Notes: generated by a model from the sequence alone, not told the origin. 64,000 bases of DNA from Sulfurimonas hongkongensis (GCF_000445475.1 NZ_AUPZ01000005.1:1-64000), one strand, 5' to 3'; counted from the stretch's first letter, positions 24,696 through 33,267 are shown. Translations and numbers: made by a program.

Positions 24696-26432
24696 TTGAA
24701 AATACTAGTTGATTTTATACAGATAAAAAACATAGAAGAGTCTCAAATATTTACACAACTAAAGTGTAGTGCAAATGAAGCTTTATTGCTTCAAAATTTG
24801 ACGAAAAAATATCTTCAAGGTCAAGATGATGTTTTAGTTTTAGAGCTTTTAAGTGAGCTTTATCCAAATGATGATTTTAAGCATTTAGAGCATCTAAAAG
24901 AGGTAAAAGTTCTCTTAGAATTGGGTTGGTTACATCAACAAAGTTTTGCGCCTGTTAAGGTATCAGAGATAACTCCCCTAGAGCTTTTAAACACAGCAGT
25001 TGGACTAACTCCATCACTTTTAAAGCTACTTCAAGATGGAGCAAGTGAAGTTGAGTTGCCAGATATAAAGCCATATAGTGACCATCTAGAGTATCTTCAA
25101 GATCAGTTTTTTCGTATAGAACTTTATCAAAAGATGAGCACTATCCGCCAAGATGTGCATGAACACTCTTTGGGTATAGATAGGATTCAGCAAAAGCTTC
25201 AACTTTTAGAAAATAGAATAAACCAAAGAGTAGAGCAAACTCCTCAAAAACTTGTTTTAGACAAGTTTTTTAAACAAAAAAAGCTCGAATATAAAGAGGA
25301 GATAATATTTTTAGCACTTCTTCGTGAAGAGTATAGTGCATCTGACTCGTCACTAAGAGATATGAATACGCTTATCGATCTTATCTCATTAGATGAGTAT
25401 GATCGTATCAAAAACCGCTCACTTTTAGAAGAGAGTTCAAACCTTGTAAATGAGGGAATCATCGACTATGAGGAGATGTTAAATCCTTTTGGTGGCATCT
25501 CAAGAGCTTTTTATATTGTAGATGATGTGCTTCAAAGTATCATCCATCCTCACAAGAACAAAAAAGTTCGTAGGTTAAAATTAAATGCTCTTATAGAAGA
25601 ACAAGATATTTTTGAACTTATCGAGCCTGAGACTTCACTTGATGATGTGGTTTTAGCAAAAGATACTCAAACTACTCTAGAAAACTTGATGCGTCAAGTG
25701 GACAAAGAGGTAGTGGGGCGTTTAGTTGAGTGGGGCGTAAAAGATAAAAAAAGTGGTATAGATGCTAGAATAATCTTCTACGGACACGCAGGAACTGGTA
25801 AAACTATGACAGCTTACTCGCTCGCCAAATCACTTAAGCGTCAAGTTTTAGCCTTTGACTGCTCTAAAATCCTCTCTATGTATGTTGGAGAGAGTGAGAA
25901 AAATGTTCGCAAGATTTTTGACACCTTTTATGATTTAAGCCAGAAAACAAAAACAGAGCCAATACTACTTTTAAATGAAGCAGATCAGTTTTTAAGTTCA
26001 AGATCAAGTGGAGCAACAAGTGGCTCTGAGCAGATGCACAATCAGATGCAAAACATTTTTTTAGAGCAGATTGAAAACTTCAAAGGAATGCTTATAGCTA
26101 CTACAAACTTACTTGAGAACATTGACAAAGCATTCTCAAGACGCTTTAACTACAAGATAGAGTTTAAAAAACCAGATGAGGCTCAAAGACTTAGTCTTTG
26201 GAAAAAGATGTTACCAGATAACGCTCCATATACTGAGGATTTTAATGTAGCAGAACTTGCTAAGTACTCTTTAACTGGTGGTCAGATAAACTTGATTATA
26301 AAAAATACAGCTTATAAGGTAGCAGTCACACCAGAGCCAATCTTTAGCATAGAAGCCTTTGTTAGCGAGATAAGAAGAGAAAAAGATGCTAGCTTTGATG
26401 GCGAGAAGTCAATGGGGTTTTTAAACAAATAA
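24696..26432 (+). CDS. AAA+ ATPase with large N-terminal region
   Basis: A 578-aa cytoplasmic protein. Residues 1-325 are helical and charged with no domain I know; residues 345-520 form a classic AAA module: Walker A GHAGTGKT near 363, Walker B ILLLNEAD near 426 with Asn in place of the usual first Asp, sensor 1 ATTN, and arginine finger SRRFNY. It resembles substrate-remodelling AAA ATPases of the Cdc48/FtsH-like clade but has no protease. TTG start with AAGGA five to seven bases upstream. It lies nine bases after the FadL gene and 19 before a flavodiiron gene. Confidence 0.8.
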   Translation: MKILVDFIQIKNIEESQIFTQLKCSANEALLLQNLTKKYLQGQDDVLVLELLSELYPNDDFKHLEHLKEVKVLLELGWLHQQSFAPVKVSEITPLELLNTAVGLTPSLLKLLQDGASEVELPDIKPYSDHLEYLQDQFFRIELYQKMSTIRQDVHEHSLGIDRIQQKLQLLENRINQRVEQTPQKLVLDKFFKQKKLEYKEEIIFLALLREEYSASDSSLRDMNTLIDLISLDEYDRIKNRSLLEESSNLVNEGIIDYEEMLNPFGGISRAFYIVDDVLQSIIHPHKNKKVRRLKLNALIEEQDIFELIEPETSLDDVVLAKDTQTTLENLMRQVDKEVVGRLVEWGVKDKKSGIDARIIFYGHAGTGKTMTAYSLAKSLKRQVLAFDCSKILSMYVGESEKNVRKIFDTFYDLSQKTKTEPILLLNEADQFLSSRSSGATSGSEQMHNQMQNIFLEQIENFKGMLIATTNLLENIDKAFSRRFNYKIEFKKPDEAQRLSLWKKMLPDNAPYTEDFNVAELAKYSLTGGQINLIIKNTAYKVAVTPEPIFSIEAFVSEIRREKDASFDGEKSMGFLNK

Positions 26433-26450
26433 AAGTAAAAGGAGTCTAAA

Positions 26451-27644
26451 ATGTACTTTAATATTAAGAGCAATGTCTACCATGTTGGAAATGTTGACTG
26501 GGAGATAGAACATTATCAAGGTTTTAAATACTCAACACACAGAGGTTCTTCTTATAATGCTTACTTGATTGAGGAAGAAAAAACTGTCCTTATAGATACA
26601 GTCTCAGAGCCTTTTACTGATGTTTTTATAAAAAATCTTAAAAATAAAATAGACTTAAAAAAGATTGACTACATAGTTATAAACCACGGAGAAAAAGACC
26701 ATACAGGTGCACTTCCTGAACTTATGAGCTATATCCCCGATACTCCGATTTACTGCACAAAAAACTGTGTTAAGTCACTTAAGGGGCAGTATCATAAAGA
26801 TTGGAATTTTGTAGTAGTAAAGAGTGGCGACACCCTAAGCTTAGGCAAAAAAGAGCTAACCTTTGTTGAGATGCCAATGCTTCACTGGCCAGATAGCATG
26901 GCGTGTTATCTAAGCCAAGATAACATCCTCTTTAGTAACGATGCTTTTGGACAACACTATGCATCTTCGGCTCTATATAATGATGAAGTAGATCAGTGTG
27001 AACTCTTTATTGAGTGCCTAAAATACTACGCAAACATACTCACCCCATACAATAAACTAGTTACTAGAAAGATAAACGAGATACTCTCTATGAATCTTGA
27101 CATAGATATGATTTGCACCTCTCACGGAGTTATCTGGAGAGATAATCCCACTCAAATAGTGGAGCTTTACTTAAAATGGGCGGAAAACTATAAAGAGAAT
27201 CAAATAACAATACTATATGACACAATGTGGGATGCAACAAGGCTGATGGCAGAAGCTATTGCAAAAGGCTTGATACAAGAAGATAGCGAAGTAAGAGTAA
27301 AATTACTTCATCTAAGTAAAAAAGACAAAAATGATGTAATCTCTGAAGTCTTTAAATCAAAAGCTATACTAGTTGGCTCACCTACTGTTAACAAAGGAGT
27401 TCTAACCTCTTTAGCATCTATATTTGAGCTTATTAAATCACTAGGTTTTAAAGAAAAACAAGCAGCTTCTTTTGGTTCTTATGGTTGGAGTGGAGAAAAT
27501 ATAAAAGTGCTAAATGAAAAACTAAAAGAGAGTGGATTTGAGTTGGTAAACGATGGACTAAAAATAGCGTGGACACCAGATAAAGAAGGTATAGAGTCTT
27601 GCATGAATTTTGGTAGGGAGTTTGCAAAGAGTACGAAGTTTTAA
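26451..27644 (+). CDS. Flavodiiron protein (A-type flavoprotein, oxygen or NO reductase)
   Basis: A 397-aa cytoplasmic protein: N-terminal metallo-beta-lactamase domain with diiron ligands in NHGEKDHTG (HxExDH), LHWPDS, SNDAFG and TSHGVIW, then a flavodoxin domain from about residue 255 with phosphate-binding YDTMWDATRLMA and SFGSYGWSG. It reduces O2 to water or NO to N2O and protects anaerobic metabolism. No rubredoxin domain is fused, so it needs a separate donor. AAAAGGAG precedes the ATG. A DsbA-like gene follows 22 bases later. Confidence 0.93.
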   Translation: MYFNIKSNVYHVGNVDWEIEHYQGFKYSTHRGSSYNAYLIEEEKTVLIDTVSEPFTDVFIKNLKNKIDLKKIDYIVINHGEKDHTGALPELMSYIPDTPIYCTKNCVKSLKGQYHKDWNFVVVKSGDTLSLGKKELTFVEMPMLHWPDSMACYLSQDNILFSNDAFGQHYASSALYNDEVDQCELFIECLKYYANILTPYNKLVTRKINEILSMNLDIDMICTSHGVIWRDNPTQIVELYLKWAENYKENQITILYDTMWDATRLMAEAIAKGLIQEDSEVRVKLLHLSKKDKNDVISEVFKSKAILVGSPTVNKGVLTSLASIFELIKSLGFKEKQAASFGSYGWSGENIKVLNEKLKESGFELVNDGLKIAWTPDKEGIESCMNFGREFAKSTKF

Positions 27645-27666
27645 AGTTATTTTTAAAAGGATATAT

Positions 27667-28371
27667 ATGCAAACATGTGATAGTGAAACTGGCTTATGTT
27701 CCATAGCTAGTGTAGGTTCAAAAGATGTTAGTCTTGATATAAAAAAAGTAGAGCTTTTTTATGTAGGTGATCCTATGTGTTCATGGTGCTGGGGTATGTC
27801 AGAGGAGCTTAAAAAGATACAAGAGTTTTGTACAAAAGAGGGCATAAAGTTTAATGTTGTCTTAGGAGGGCTGAGAATTGGTGGAGGAGATGCTTGGAAT
27901 GATGAGTTTAAGGGTTTTTTAAAAAATGAGTGGCAAAATGTTCATAAAAGAACTAATCAAAAATTTGTTTACTCGCTGTTTGATTTAAAAGAGTTTAACT
28001 ATGACACTTTGCCCGCTTGTCTTAGCGTCTATATTGTAAAGAAAATCTTAAAAGACAAGGATGATAATGGCTCAACTGTACTAGGATTTTTCTCTAAAAT
28101 TCAGGAAAAATTTTACGCAAAAGGATTAGACCCAACAAAGCTAGATTTTTATCATGATATTTGTGAAGAATTTGATATTGATATTGATGAGTTTGAAAAG
28201 TATTTTAACTCTAAAGAGATGAAAAGAGAGCTTGAAAGTGATTTTGCACTAGCAGGAAAATTAGGAGCTAGAGGAATGCCTAGTCTAATCTATGTAAAAG
28301 AAAACAAAATTATAGATATGTCATCTGGATACAGAACATATAACGATGTTTTAAAAATGTTTAGTATTTAG
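27667..28371 (+). CDS. DsbA/FrnE-family thiol oxidoreductase-like protein
   Basis: A 234-aa protein with a thioredoxin-fold active site CSWC in DPMCSWCWGMSEE near residues 37-49 and a DsbA-type helical insert; GARGMPSLIYVKE near 202 carries the cis-proline loop. The first ten residues hold an extra pair CDSETGLC. There is no signal peptide, so it is cytoplasmic like FrnE rather than periplasmic DsbA. Start 27667 follows AAAGGA; an in-frame start at 27610 overlaps the flavodiiron gene and is rejected. Its neighbour suggests a role in oxidative or nitrosative stress. Confidence 0.8.
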   Translation: MQTCDSETGLCSIASVGSKDVSLDIKKVELFYVGDPMCSWCWGMSEELKKIQEFCTKEGIKFNVVLGGLRIGGGDAWNDEFKGFLKNEWQNVHKRTNQKFVYSLFDLKEFNYDTLPACLSVYIVKKILKDKDDNGSTVLGFFSKIQEKFYAKGLDPTKLDFYHDICEEFDIDIDEFEKYFNSKEMKRELESDFALAGKLGARGMPSLIYVKENKIIDMSSGYRTYNDVLKMFSI

Positions 28372-28382
28372 AGTTTAAAGGG

Positions 28383-28422
28383 ATTTGTTGGATTATACTC
28401 AAATTAAATCGCTCCAACAAAT
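28383..28422. terminator. Ten-bp inverted repeat after the DsbA-like gene
   Basis: ATTTGTTGGA and TCCAACAAAT form a perfect stem with a 20-base loop, 12 bases past the stop. It is followed by TTTGATTTT, so it may be a weak terminator; the long loop leaves room for a regulatory role. Confidence 0.4.
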
Positions 28423-28514
28423 TTGATTTTATAGTTTTGTACTGCTTTTTTATCCATAATCAGTTCTCTGTTTTTTTAAATTGTCTAATTATAGCCATCT
28501 TCGCATTATTGCTG

Positions 28515-28520
28515 TATAAT
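28515..28520 (+). promoter_or_regulatory. TATAAT promoter of the second DUF234 gene
   Basis: TGTATAAT lies 28 bases before the ATG at 28549, leaving a leader of about 21 bases with AAAGG as the probable ribosome-binding site. Confidence 0.5.
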
Positions 28521-28548
28521 TTCAAAAACAAAACTAAAGGCTTCCCTT

Positions 28549-29463
28549 ATGGCAAAGCATCCAACACTCTTAGAACAATTTCGTTCTTTTTACTTTCAAA
28601 ATAATCCTAAAAATATGGAACAAGCCATAAAGTACTTTTGTGTATTTGGCGGGATGGGCTGGAGTGTTGATGTGGATGTGCCACTAGAAGAGCTAATAGA
28701 GAGTAAGGTTTTAAATAACTACAGATATATCCACGCTGATATAACAAAGATTACCGAGAGTGACAGACACTCTCATCTGCTTTTAAGTGGCATAGCTATG
28801 GGAGATCGCAGGACTCATTCTGCTCTAAAAAAAGCTCGCATCTCAAGAACTGATGGCGAGTACGCTTTAGAGAATCTTTTTAAACGTGGTATGCTTGAAG
28901 CTGAGCACTCACTAGAATCTCCACCAAATTTAGATGACAATATAGATGAAAAACTAAACTTCACTAAACCCTTTATGCGCTTTTGGTTTGCTTTTGTATC
29001 TCCATATTTTAAAGGCATCAGAGATGGCGACTACAAAGAGTCAAAAGAGAGCTTTGCTAACCGACAACAAGAGTTTTTTGAGCTAACTTTTACAAAACTA
29101 GCAATGGAAGTTATGAAAAAAAGTTTTAAAGATGACCCAATTGTAGAGATAGGAAGCTACTGGGATAGAAATACAGAGATAGAGATACTAGCAAAAACAA
29201 AGTCTGGAAAAATCGTTGCGGGCATTTGTAAAAACTCTAATTCTAAAGCAAAAAAGACTGAGCTTACAAAACTAAAAGAGCAATGTAATAAAGCTGAGTT
29301 AACTGCTGATATAAATGTTGTTATCTCTAAAAATGGCTTCTCAAATGAACTTAAAAGTCTAAAAGGAACTGAGTTAAGACTATTTTCTTTAAAAAACTTC
29401 AAAATCTTAGTAGAAGATTTAGACGAAAAAGATTTTATAGAGTGTACAACAAAAAGGTATTGA
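28549..29463 (+). CDS. Stand-alone DUF234 protein, degenerate nuclease motif (copy 2)
   Basis: A 304-aa paralogue of the protein at 4100, sharing LLxQFRSFY at the start, GDRR near residue 86, PFMRFWFAFVSPYFKGIRD near 141-159 and GSYWD near 202. At the nuclease core it reads EIEIL...VAGICK where copy 1 reads EIDIL...VAECKW: Asp becomes Glu, the catalytic Glu becomes Ile, only the Lys stays. It is thus probably not a nuclease, though it may still bind DNA or a partner. It has no ATPase domain. It is followed four bases later by pheA. Confidence 0.72.
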   Translation: MAKHPTLLEQFRSFYFQNNPKNMEQAIKYFCVFGGMGWSVDVDVPLEELIESKVLNNYRYIHADITKITESDRHSHLLLSGIAMGDRRTHSALKKARISRTDGEYALENLFKRGMLEAEHSLESPPNLDDNIDEKLNFTKPFMRFWFAFVSPYFKGIRDGDYKESKESFANRQQEFFELTFTKLAMEVMKKSFKDDPIVEIGSYWDRNTEIEILAKTKSGKIVAGICKNSNSKAKKTELTKLKEQCNKAELTADINVVISKNGFSNELKSLKGTELRLFSLKNFKILVEDLDEKDFIECTTKRY

Positions 29464-29467
29464 ACAT

Positions 29468-30316
29468 ATGAAAAAGAGAGTTGCTTATCAAGGCGTAGAG
29501 GGTGCTTACTCTCATTTAGCTTGCTATAGCCAGTTTCCTGAGTATGAAACTATTGCATGCAAATCATTTGATGAGACTATGTATCTGGTTGAAGAGGATA
29601 AAGCAAATATTGCGATGATTCCAATGGAAAACTCGACAGCGGGAAGGGTTGAAGAGATATACAGACTCATACCAAAAATGAAACTATTTATCATTAGTGA
29701 GTATTATCAGCCAGTAAACCACTGTCTTCTAGCACTTCCTGGAACAAAGATAGAAGATTTAAAAAGTGTCTCATCACATCCTCAAGCACTTGCTCAATGT
29801 AAAGCTCATATAGAGAAGTACAATCTTGTGGCTCGTGCAAAGTTTGACACAGCAGGCTCAGCACAAGAACTTATAGATATGCAAGATAAGACTTGCGCTG
29901 CCATAGCATCTAGCTTAACAGCTGAGAAATATGACTTAGAAATTTTAGAAGAGGGATTTCAAGACATAAAAAACAACACTACTCGCTTTCTTGTCCTCTC
30001 TAAAGAGCATATTGTTCCTGCATTTCATGAACATCAAAAGTATATTACTTCCATCATCTTTGAAGTAAGAAACATACCAGCAGCGCTTTACAAAGTACTT
30101 GGTGGTTTTGCGACAAATAGTGTAAATATCATAAAAATAGAGAGTTACTCTGGGAGTGGAACTCTAACGCTTTCTCAATTTCACATAGATATAGATGGGC
30201 ATCCAGATGAAGCAAATGTAAGACTTGCACTTGAAGAGTTAGCCTACTTTGCCAGCACAGTTAAGATGCTTGGTACTTATATACCTCACTCTATGAGAGA
30301 GATATTACAAGCTTGA
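29468..30316 (+). CDS. pheA: Prephenate dehydratase
   Basis: A 282-aa enzyme making phenylpyruvate from prephenate for phenylalanine synthesis. Seen: AYQGVEGAYSHLAC at the start, MIPMENSTAGRVEEI near residue 50, the NTTRFLVL motif near 174-181, and a C-terminal ACT domain with IPAALYKVLGGFA and SINIIKIES-like NSVNIIKIES for feedback by phenylalanine. There is no N-terminal chorismate mutase domain, unlike the bifunctional PheA of many relatives, so the mutase must be elsewhere. It follows the DUF234 gene by four bases. Confidence 0.92.
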   Translation: MKKRVAYQGVEGAYSHLACYSQFPEYETIACKSFDETMYLVEEDKANIAMIPMENSTAGRVEEIYRLIPKMKLFIISEYYQPVNHCLLALPGTKIEDLKSVSSHPQALAQCKAHIEKYNLVARAKFDTAGSAQELIDMQDKTCAAIASSLTAEKYDLEILEEGFQDIKNNTTRFLVLSKEHIVPAFHEHQKYITSIIFEVRNIPAALYKVLGGFATNSVNIIKIESYSGSGTLTLSQFHIDIDGHPDEANVRLALEELAYFASTVKMLGTYIPHSMREILQA

Positions 30317-30656
30317 TTTAATGGGATGCATTTTTTTGCGTTACAAATATACACACATTGTCAATATTCGACAAAATAATTACATTATCTTGATATATCA
30401 CTAATATGTGATAAAATTACTGTTTATTTATTGTTTATTTCATCGAAAGCTCATTAAATAGGCACTTCTATATTTCAACGTTTAAAAACATGTTAATTTT
30501 AAGGTATGTAAAATAAGTAAAACTTATACTTTACAGCGATAAAAAATTAGTTTTGCTTATATTATTTTTTTAGTTTAAGTTTCTAATAATCTTAAAGCCT
30601 ATAGTATTGTTTATATCCTAAAGATTTGGATTTCTTATATCAACCAAGGAGAATGA
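30317..30656. promoter_or_regulatory. 340-bp AT-rich upstream region of the FCSD cluster with two palindromes
   Basis: No gene is seen here. TTGTC-N7-GACAA lies at 30358-30374 and TATCAC-N6-GTGATA at 30396-30413, both candidate operator sites. A weak -10-like TATAGT lies near 30600. AAGGAG at 30646 serves the FCSD gene. The length and palindromes suggest that the cluster is tightly controlled. Confidence 0.45.
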
Positions 30657-32045
30657 ATGAAAATGAATCGTCGAGAAGCACTTAAAATAGGTGCACTAAG
30701 CGTTGCAGCAGCTGCAACAATGGGTACAATAACAGGATGTAATGAGGGCGCTAAGCCAGCATCAGCTCCAGCAGCAGGTAAAAAACTTTGTAAACATAAG
30801 GTAGTAGTTATCGGTGGTGGTTTTGGTGGCTTAACTGTTGCTAAAGAGTTGAAGAAAAGAGATTCTACATTTGATGTTTTAGTAATTGAAAAAAACGATA
30901 CTTTTATGTCTTGTCCATTTTCTAATACTTACTTAGGTAAGTTAGAGGGTGTTAATCTTGGGACGTTTGTACATGATTATGCTCAGCCAGTTGAGGCAAA
31001 TGGTTATGGGATGCTTCATGCTGAAGTAACTAGTATTGATAGAGCTGCTAAGCAGATTCATACAACTAAAGGTGTAGTTGAGTATGAAATTTTAGTAATG
31101 TCTCCAGGAATTGGTTACGACTATAAAGGACAATTTCCAAATTGGGATGATGAAAAAATCAAGCATGTTCAGCGTGTAGCTCCGGGTGCACTTATCCCAG
31201 GAAAAGAGCATATTATTTTAGAACGTCAACTTGTTGATATGGATGATGGTAATGTTGTTATCACTGTTCCTTCAGATGGAAAATACCGTTGTCCGCCAGC
31301 TCCATTTGAACGTGCTAGTATGATAGCAGCTTATATGAAAAAAGAGGGCATTGAGGGTAAAGTTATAATACTAAATGCTACAAATAAAGTATCTAAAGGT
31401 GCTGCATTTAAAGAGTCGTGGAAAGACCTATATGGTGATAGAGTTGAGCATATTGACTTTGCTAAGATTCAAGATGTTGACCCAGTTTCAAAAACAGTAA
31501 CATATCATATTGCAGATGAGATGGAAGATAAAGGGTATAAAGTTAAGACTCTTAAGTACTCAGTTTTAAATCTTATACCTAACAATATATCTAACCCAGT
31601 TATAGAGATGAGTGGAGTTGAAACTACTACTGATAGCTTCAAAAGAGTTGTTATGAATGGTTGTTCATTCCAAACTAAAACAGATAAAGATATTTATGCT
31701 GTTGGTGATGTTATAGCTCATACTGTGCCACCAAGTGGACAAACTGCTAATTGGACTGGAAAACAATGTGCTCTTGAGATTGCTAATAGATTGCATAAAA
31801 AAGCTTTTGAACTTCCAGTTAAAAAGAGTACTATTAAAGTTGGAAATGTTTGCTACTCTATGGTTAGTGATAATCCAGAAGAGGCTATTATGGTTACGCA
31901 TGACTTTAGTTTTAGTGAAGAAAAAAATATTATCGTAAGTGCAGGTAATGTACCTAAATCTCCTAGTGGCAAATACCGCTCAAGTGGTACTGCAAAAGCA
32001 ACTCGTGACTGGTATGGTGGAATTATGAGAGATCTGTTCTCATAA
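30657..32045 (+). CDS. fccB: Flavocytochrome c sulfide dehydrogenase, flavoprotein subunit (FccB/SoxF-like)
   Basis: A 462-aa exported FAD protein that would oxidise sulfide or sulfane sulfur in the periplasm. Seen: a Tat signal (NRREALKIGALS, residues 4-15) followed by a lipobox-like ITGC ending at Cys28, FAD motif VVVIGGGFGGLTVAKEL near 49-65, and the redox-active cysteines Cys212 in YRCPPAPFERA and Cys371 in WTGKQCALE, matching the disulfide of the Allochromatium enzyme. Cys86 in SCPFSN is also conserved-looking. No di-haem FccA gene adjoins; a Rieske protein and a cytochrome c'-like protein follow instead. Confidence 0.87.
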   Translation: MKMNRREALKIGALSVAAAATMGTITGCNEGAKPASAPAAGKKLCKHKVVVIGGGFGGLTVAKELKKRDSTFDVLVIEKNDTFMSCPFSNTYLGKLEGVNLGTFVHDYAQPVEANGYGMLHAEVTSIDRAAKQIHTTKGVVEYEILVMSPGIGYDYKGQFPNWDDEKIKHVQRVAPGALIPGKEHIILERQLVDMDDGNVVITVPSDGKYRCPPAPFERASMIAAYMKKEGIEGKVIILNATNKVSKGAAFKESWKDLYGDRVEHIDFAKIQDVDPVSKTVTYHIADEMEDKGYKVKTLKYSVLNLIPNNISNPVIEMSGVETTTDSFKRVVMNGCSFQTKTDKDIYAVGDVIAHTVPPSGQTANWTGKQCALEIANRLHKKAFELPVKKSTIKVGNVCYSMVSDNPEEAIMVTHDFSFSEEKNIIVSAGNVPKSPSGKYRSSGTAKATRDWYGGIMRDLFS

Positions 32046-32056
32046 GCTATTTTAAA

Positions 32057-32080
32057 GCCCCTTCTCTTTTTAAGAGAGGG
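32057..32080 (+). other. Imperfect hairpin between FCSD and Rieske genes
   Basis: GCCCCTTCTCTT and AAGAGAGGG fold into a stem with a small internal bulge, 12 bases after the FCSD stop. Without a long T run it is more likely a processing or partial attenuation site than a full stop, since the Rieske gene follows on the same strand. Confidence 0.35.
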
Positions 32081-32124
32081 TCTTCATAAATAACTTAATA
32101 TTTAAAAAAAGGAAGATAGACAAA

Positions 32125-32850
32125 ATGGATAGAAGAAACTTTTTACGAGTAGTAGGTGCTACAGGTGCGCTAGTAGCAATCTCTCCATCAACCATATCTG
32201 GCAGGCTATATGCTAGCACAGGACTATACGAGTCATATGAGAGAGTACAGCTCATAGATGCACAAGGCTCACCTATAAAACTTACTGATTTAAAAAAAGA
32301 GACAAATTATGTTTTTAATTATCCTTATGTAGCTACACCTACTATACTTTTAGATTTAGAAGATACTACAGCTAAAGATGTAAGATTGAAGTCTGAGTAT
32401 GGTGAAGAGTATATCTGGAAGGGGGGAGTTGGTGAAGGCAGAACAGTTGTAGCGTATAGTGCTATATGTTCACATCAACTAGCTCATCCAACTCCCGATG
32501 ATAGTTTTTTGCAGTATGTCCAAAAAGATAAAAAAACTATGGCGTGTGATCATGGTGGCGTGATGGTTTGTTCATCCCATCTCTCTAGTTTTGAAGCTAA
32601 AGAGGGGTGCAAAAACATATCTGGACCAGCTTCAGAGCCTCTTGCATCTATAGTTTTAGAGATAGCAGATGATGACACTATCTATGCAGTTGGTGTACTT
32701 GGTCCAGACAAATTTCATGAGTACTTTAAAGCTTTTAAACCTGAGTTTAAAAAATATTATGAGGGCAGAAGAAAAGCAAAGAAAAAAGTAAAAACAAGTG
32801 CTACCATGGTTGAGTTAAGCCAATATACTAAAGAGATAATTCAATATTAA
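32125..32850 (+). CDS. Tat-exported Rieske-type [2Fe-2S] protein
   Basis: A 241-aa periplasmic or membrane-anchored iron-sulfur protein. Seen: a Tat signal MDRRNFLRVVGATGALVA, then cluster motifs Cys115-x-His117 (ICSHQ) and Cys149-x-x-His152 (CSSHL). The 31-residue gap between the two motifs is longer than the usual 15-17 and contains another cysteine, Cys141. A basic tail (KKYYEGRRKAKKKVK) ends the protein. It would carry electrons between the FCSD flavoprotein and the cytochrome or quinone pool; that path is inferred from gene order. Confidence 0.83.
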   Translation: MDRRNFLRVVGATGALVAISPSTISGRLYASTGLYESYERVQLIDAQGSPIKLTDLKKETNYVFNYPYVATPTILLDLEDTTAKDVRLKSEYGEEYIWKGGVGEGRTVVAYSAICSHQLAHPTPDDSFLQYVQKDKKTMACDHGGVMVCSSHLSSFEAKEGCKNISGPASEPLASIVLEIADDDTIYAVGVLGPDKFHEYFKAFKPEFKKYYEGRRKAKKKVKTSATMVELSQYTKEIIQY

Positions 32851-32859
32851 GGAAATAAT

Positions 32860-33267
32860 GTGAAAAAGATTATAATAACTACAGTTGTAACCTTGCTTCT
32901 TAGTTCATCTCTGCTAGCCAATGCTAAAGAAAAAGCGCAGCTTGCTTCAGATATGCGTGAGATGTTATCCGCAGTAGAATTAATACAAAAAGGTGGCTTT
33001 TACTCAACACCTAAGATGATGAAAGATGGTGTAGCAAAACTAAAAGCAAAACTAGCTATTTTAGAATCATCGGACGCATCTAAATACTTACCAGATGATA
33101 AAAAACAAGCAGATAAGTTTGCCAATAAAAGAGCAAGAATGATAGAGATGTATGCAGATGATTTAGTTCTATCTATAGATGCAAACAATCTAGATGACGC
33201 ACTTGAAGATTATACACAGATAATTAGACAGTGCACATCATGTCATATCCGTATGCGCTCATATTAA
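32860..33267 (+). CDS. Cytochrome c'-like mono-haem protein
   Basis: A 135-aa periplasmic protein with a Sec signal peptide (about 22 residues), a helical body and one haem site CTSCH at residues 125-129, close to the C-terminus as in cytochromes c' and c-556. In the four-helix fold the haem lies near the end of the last helix, which fits. GTG start with AAGGA seven bases upstream. It is third in the cluster after the FCSD and Rieske genes, and is the likely haem partner of the flavoprotein in place of FccA. Confidence 0.8.
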   Translation: MKKIIITTVVTLLLSSSLLANAKEKAQLASDMREMLSAVELIQKGGFYSTPKMMKDGVAKLKAKLAILESSDASKYLPDDKKQADKFANKRARMIEMYADDLVLSIDANNLDDALEDYTQIIRQCTSCHIRMRSY

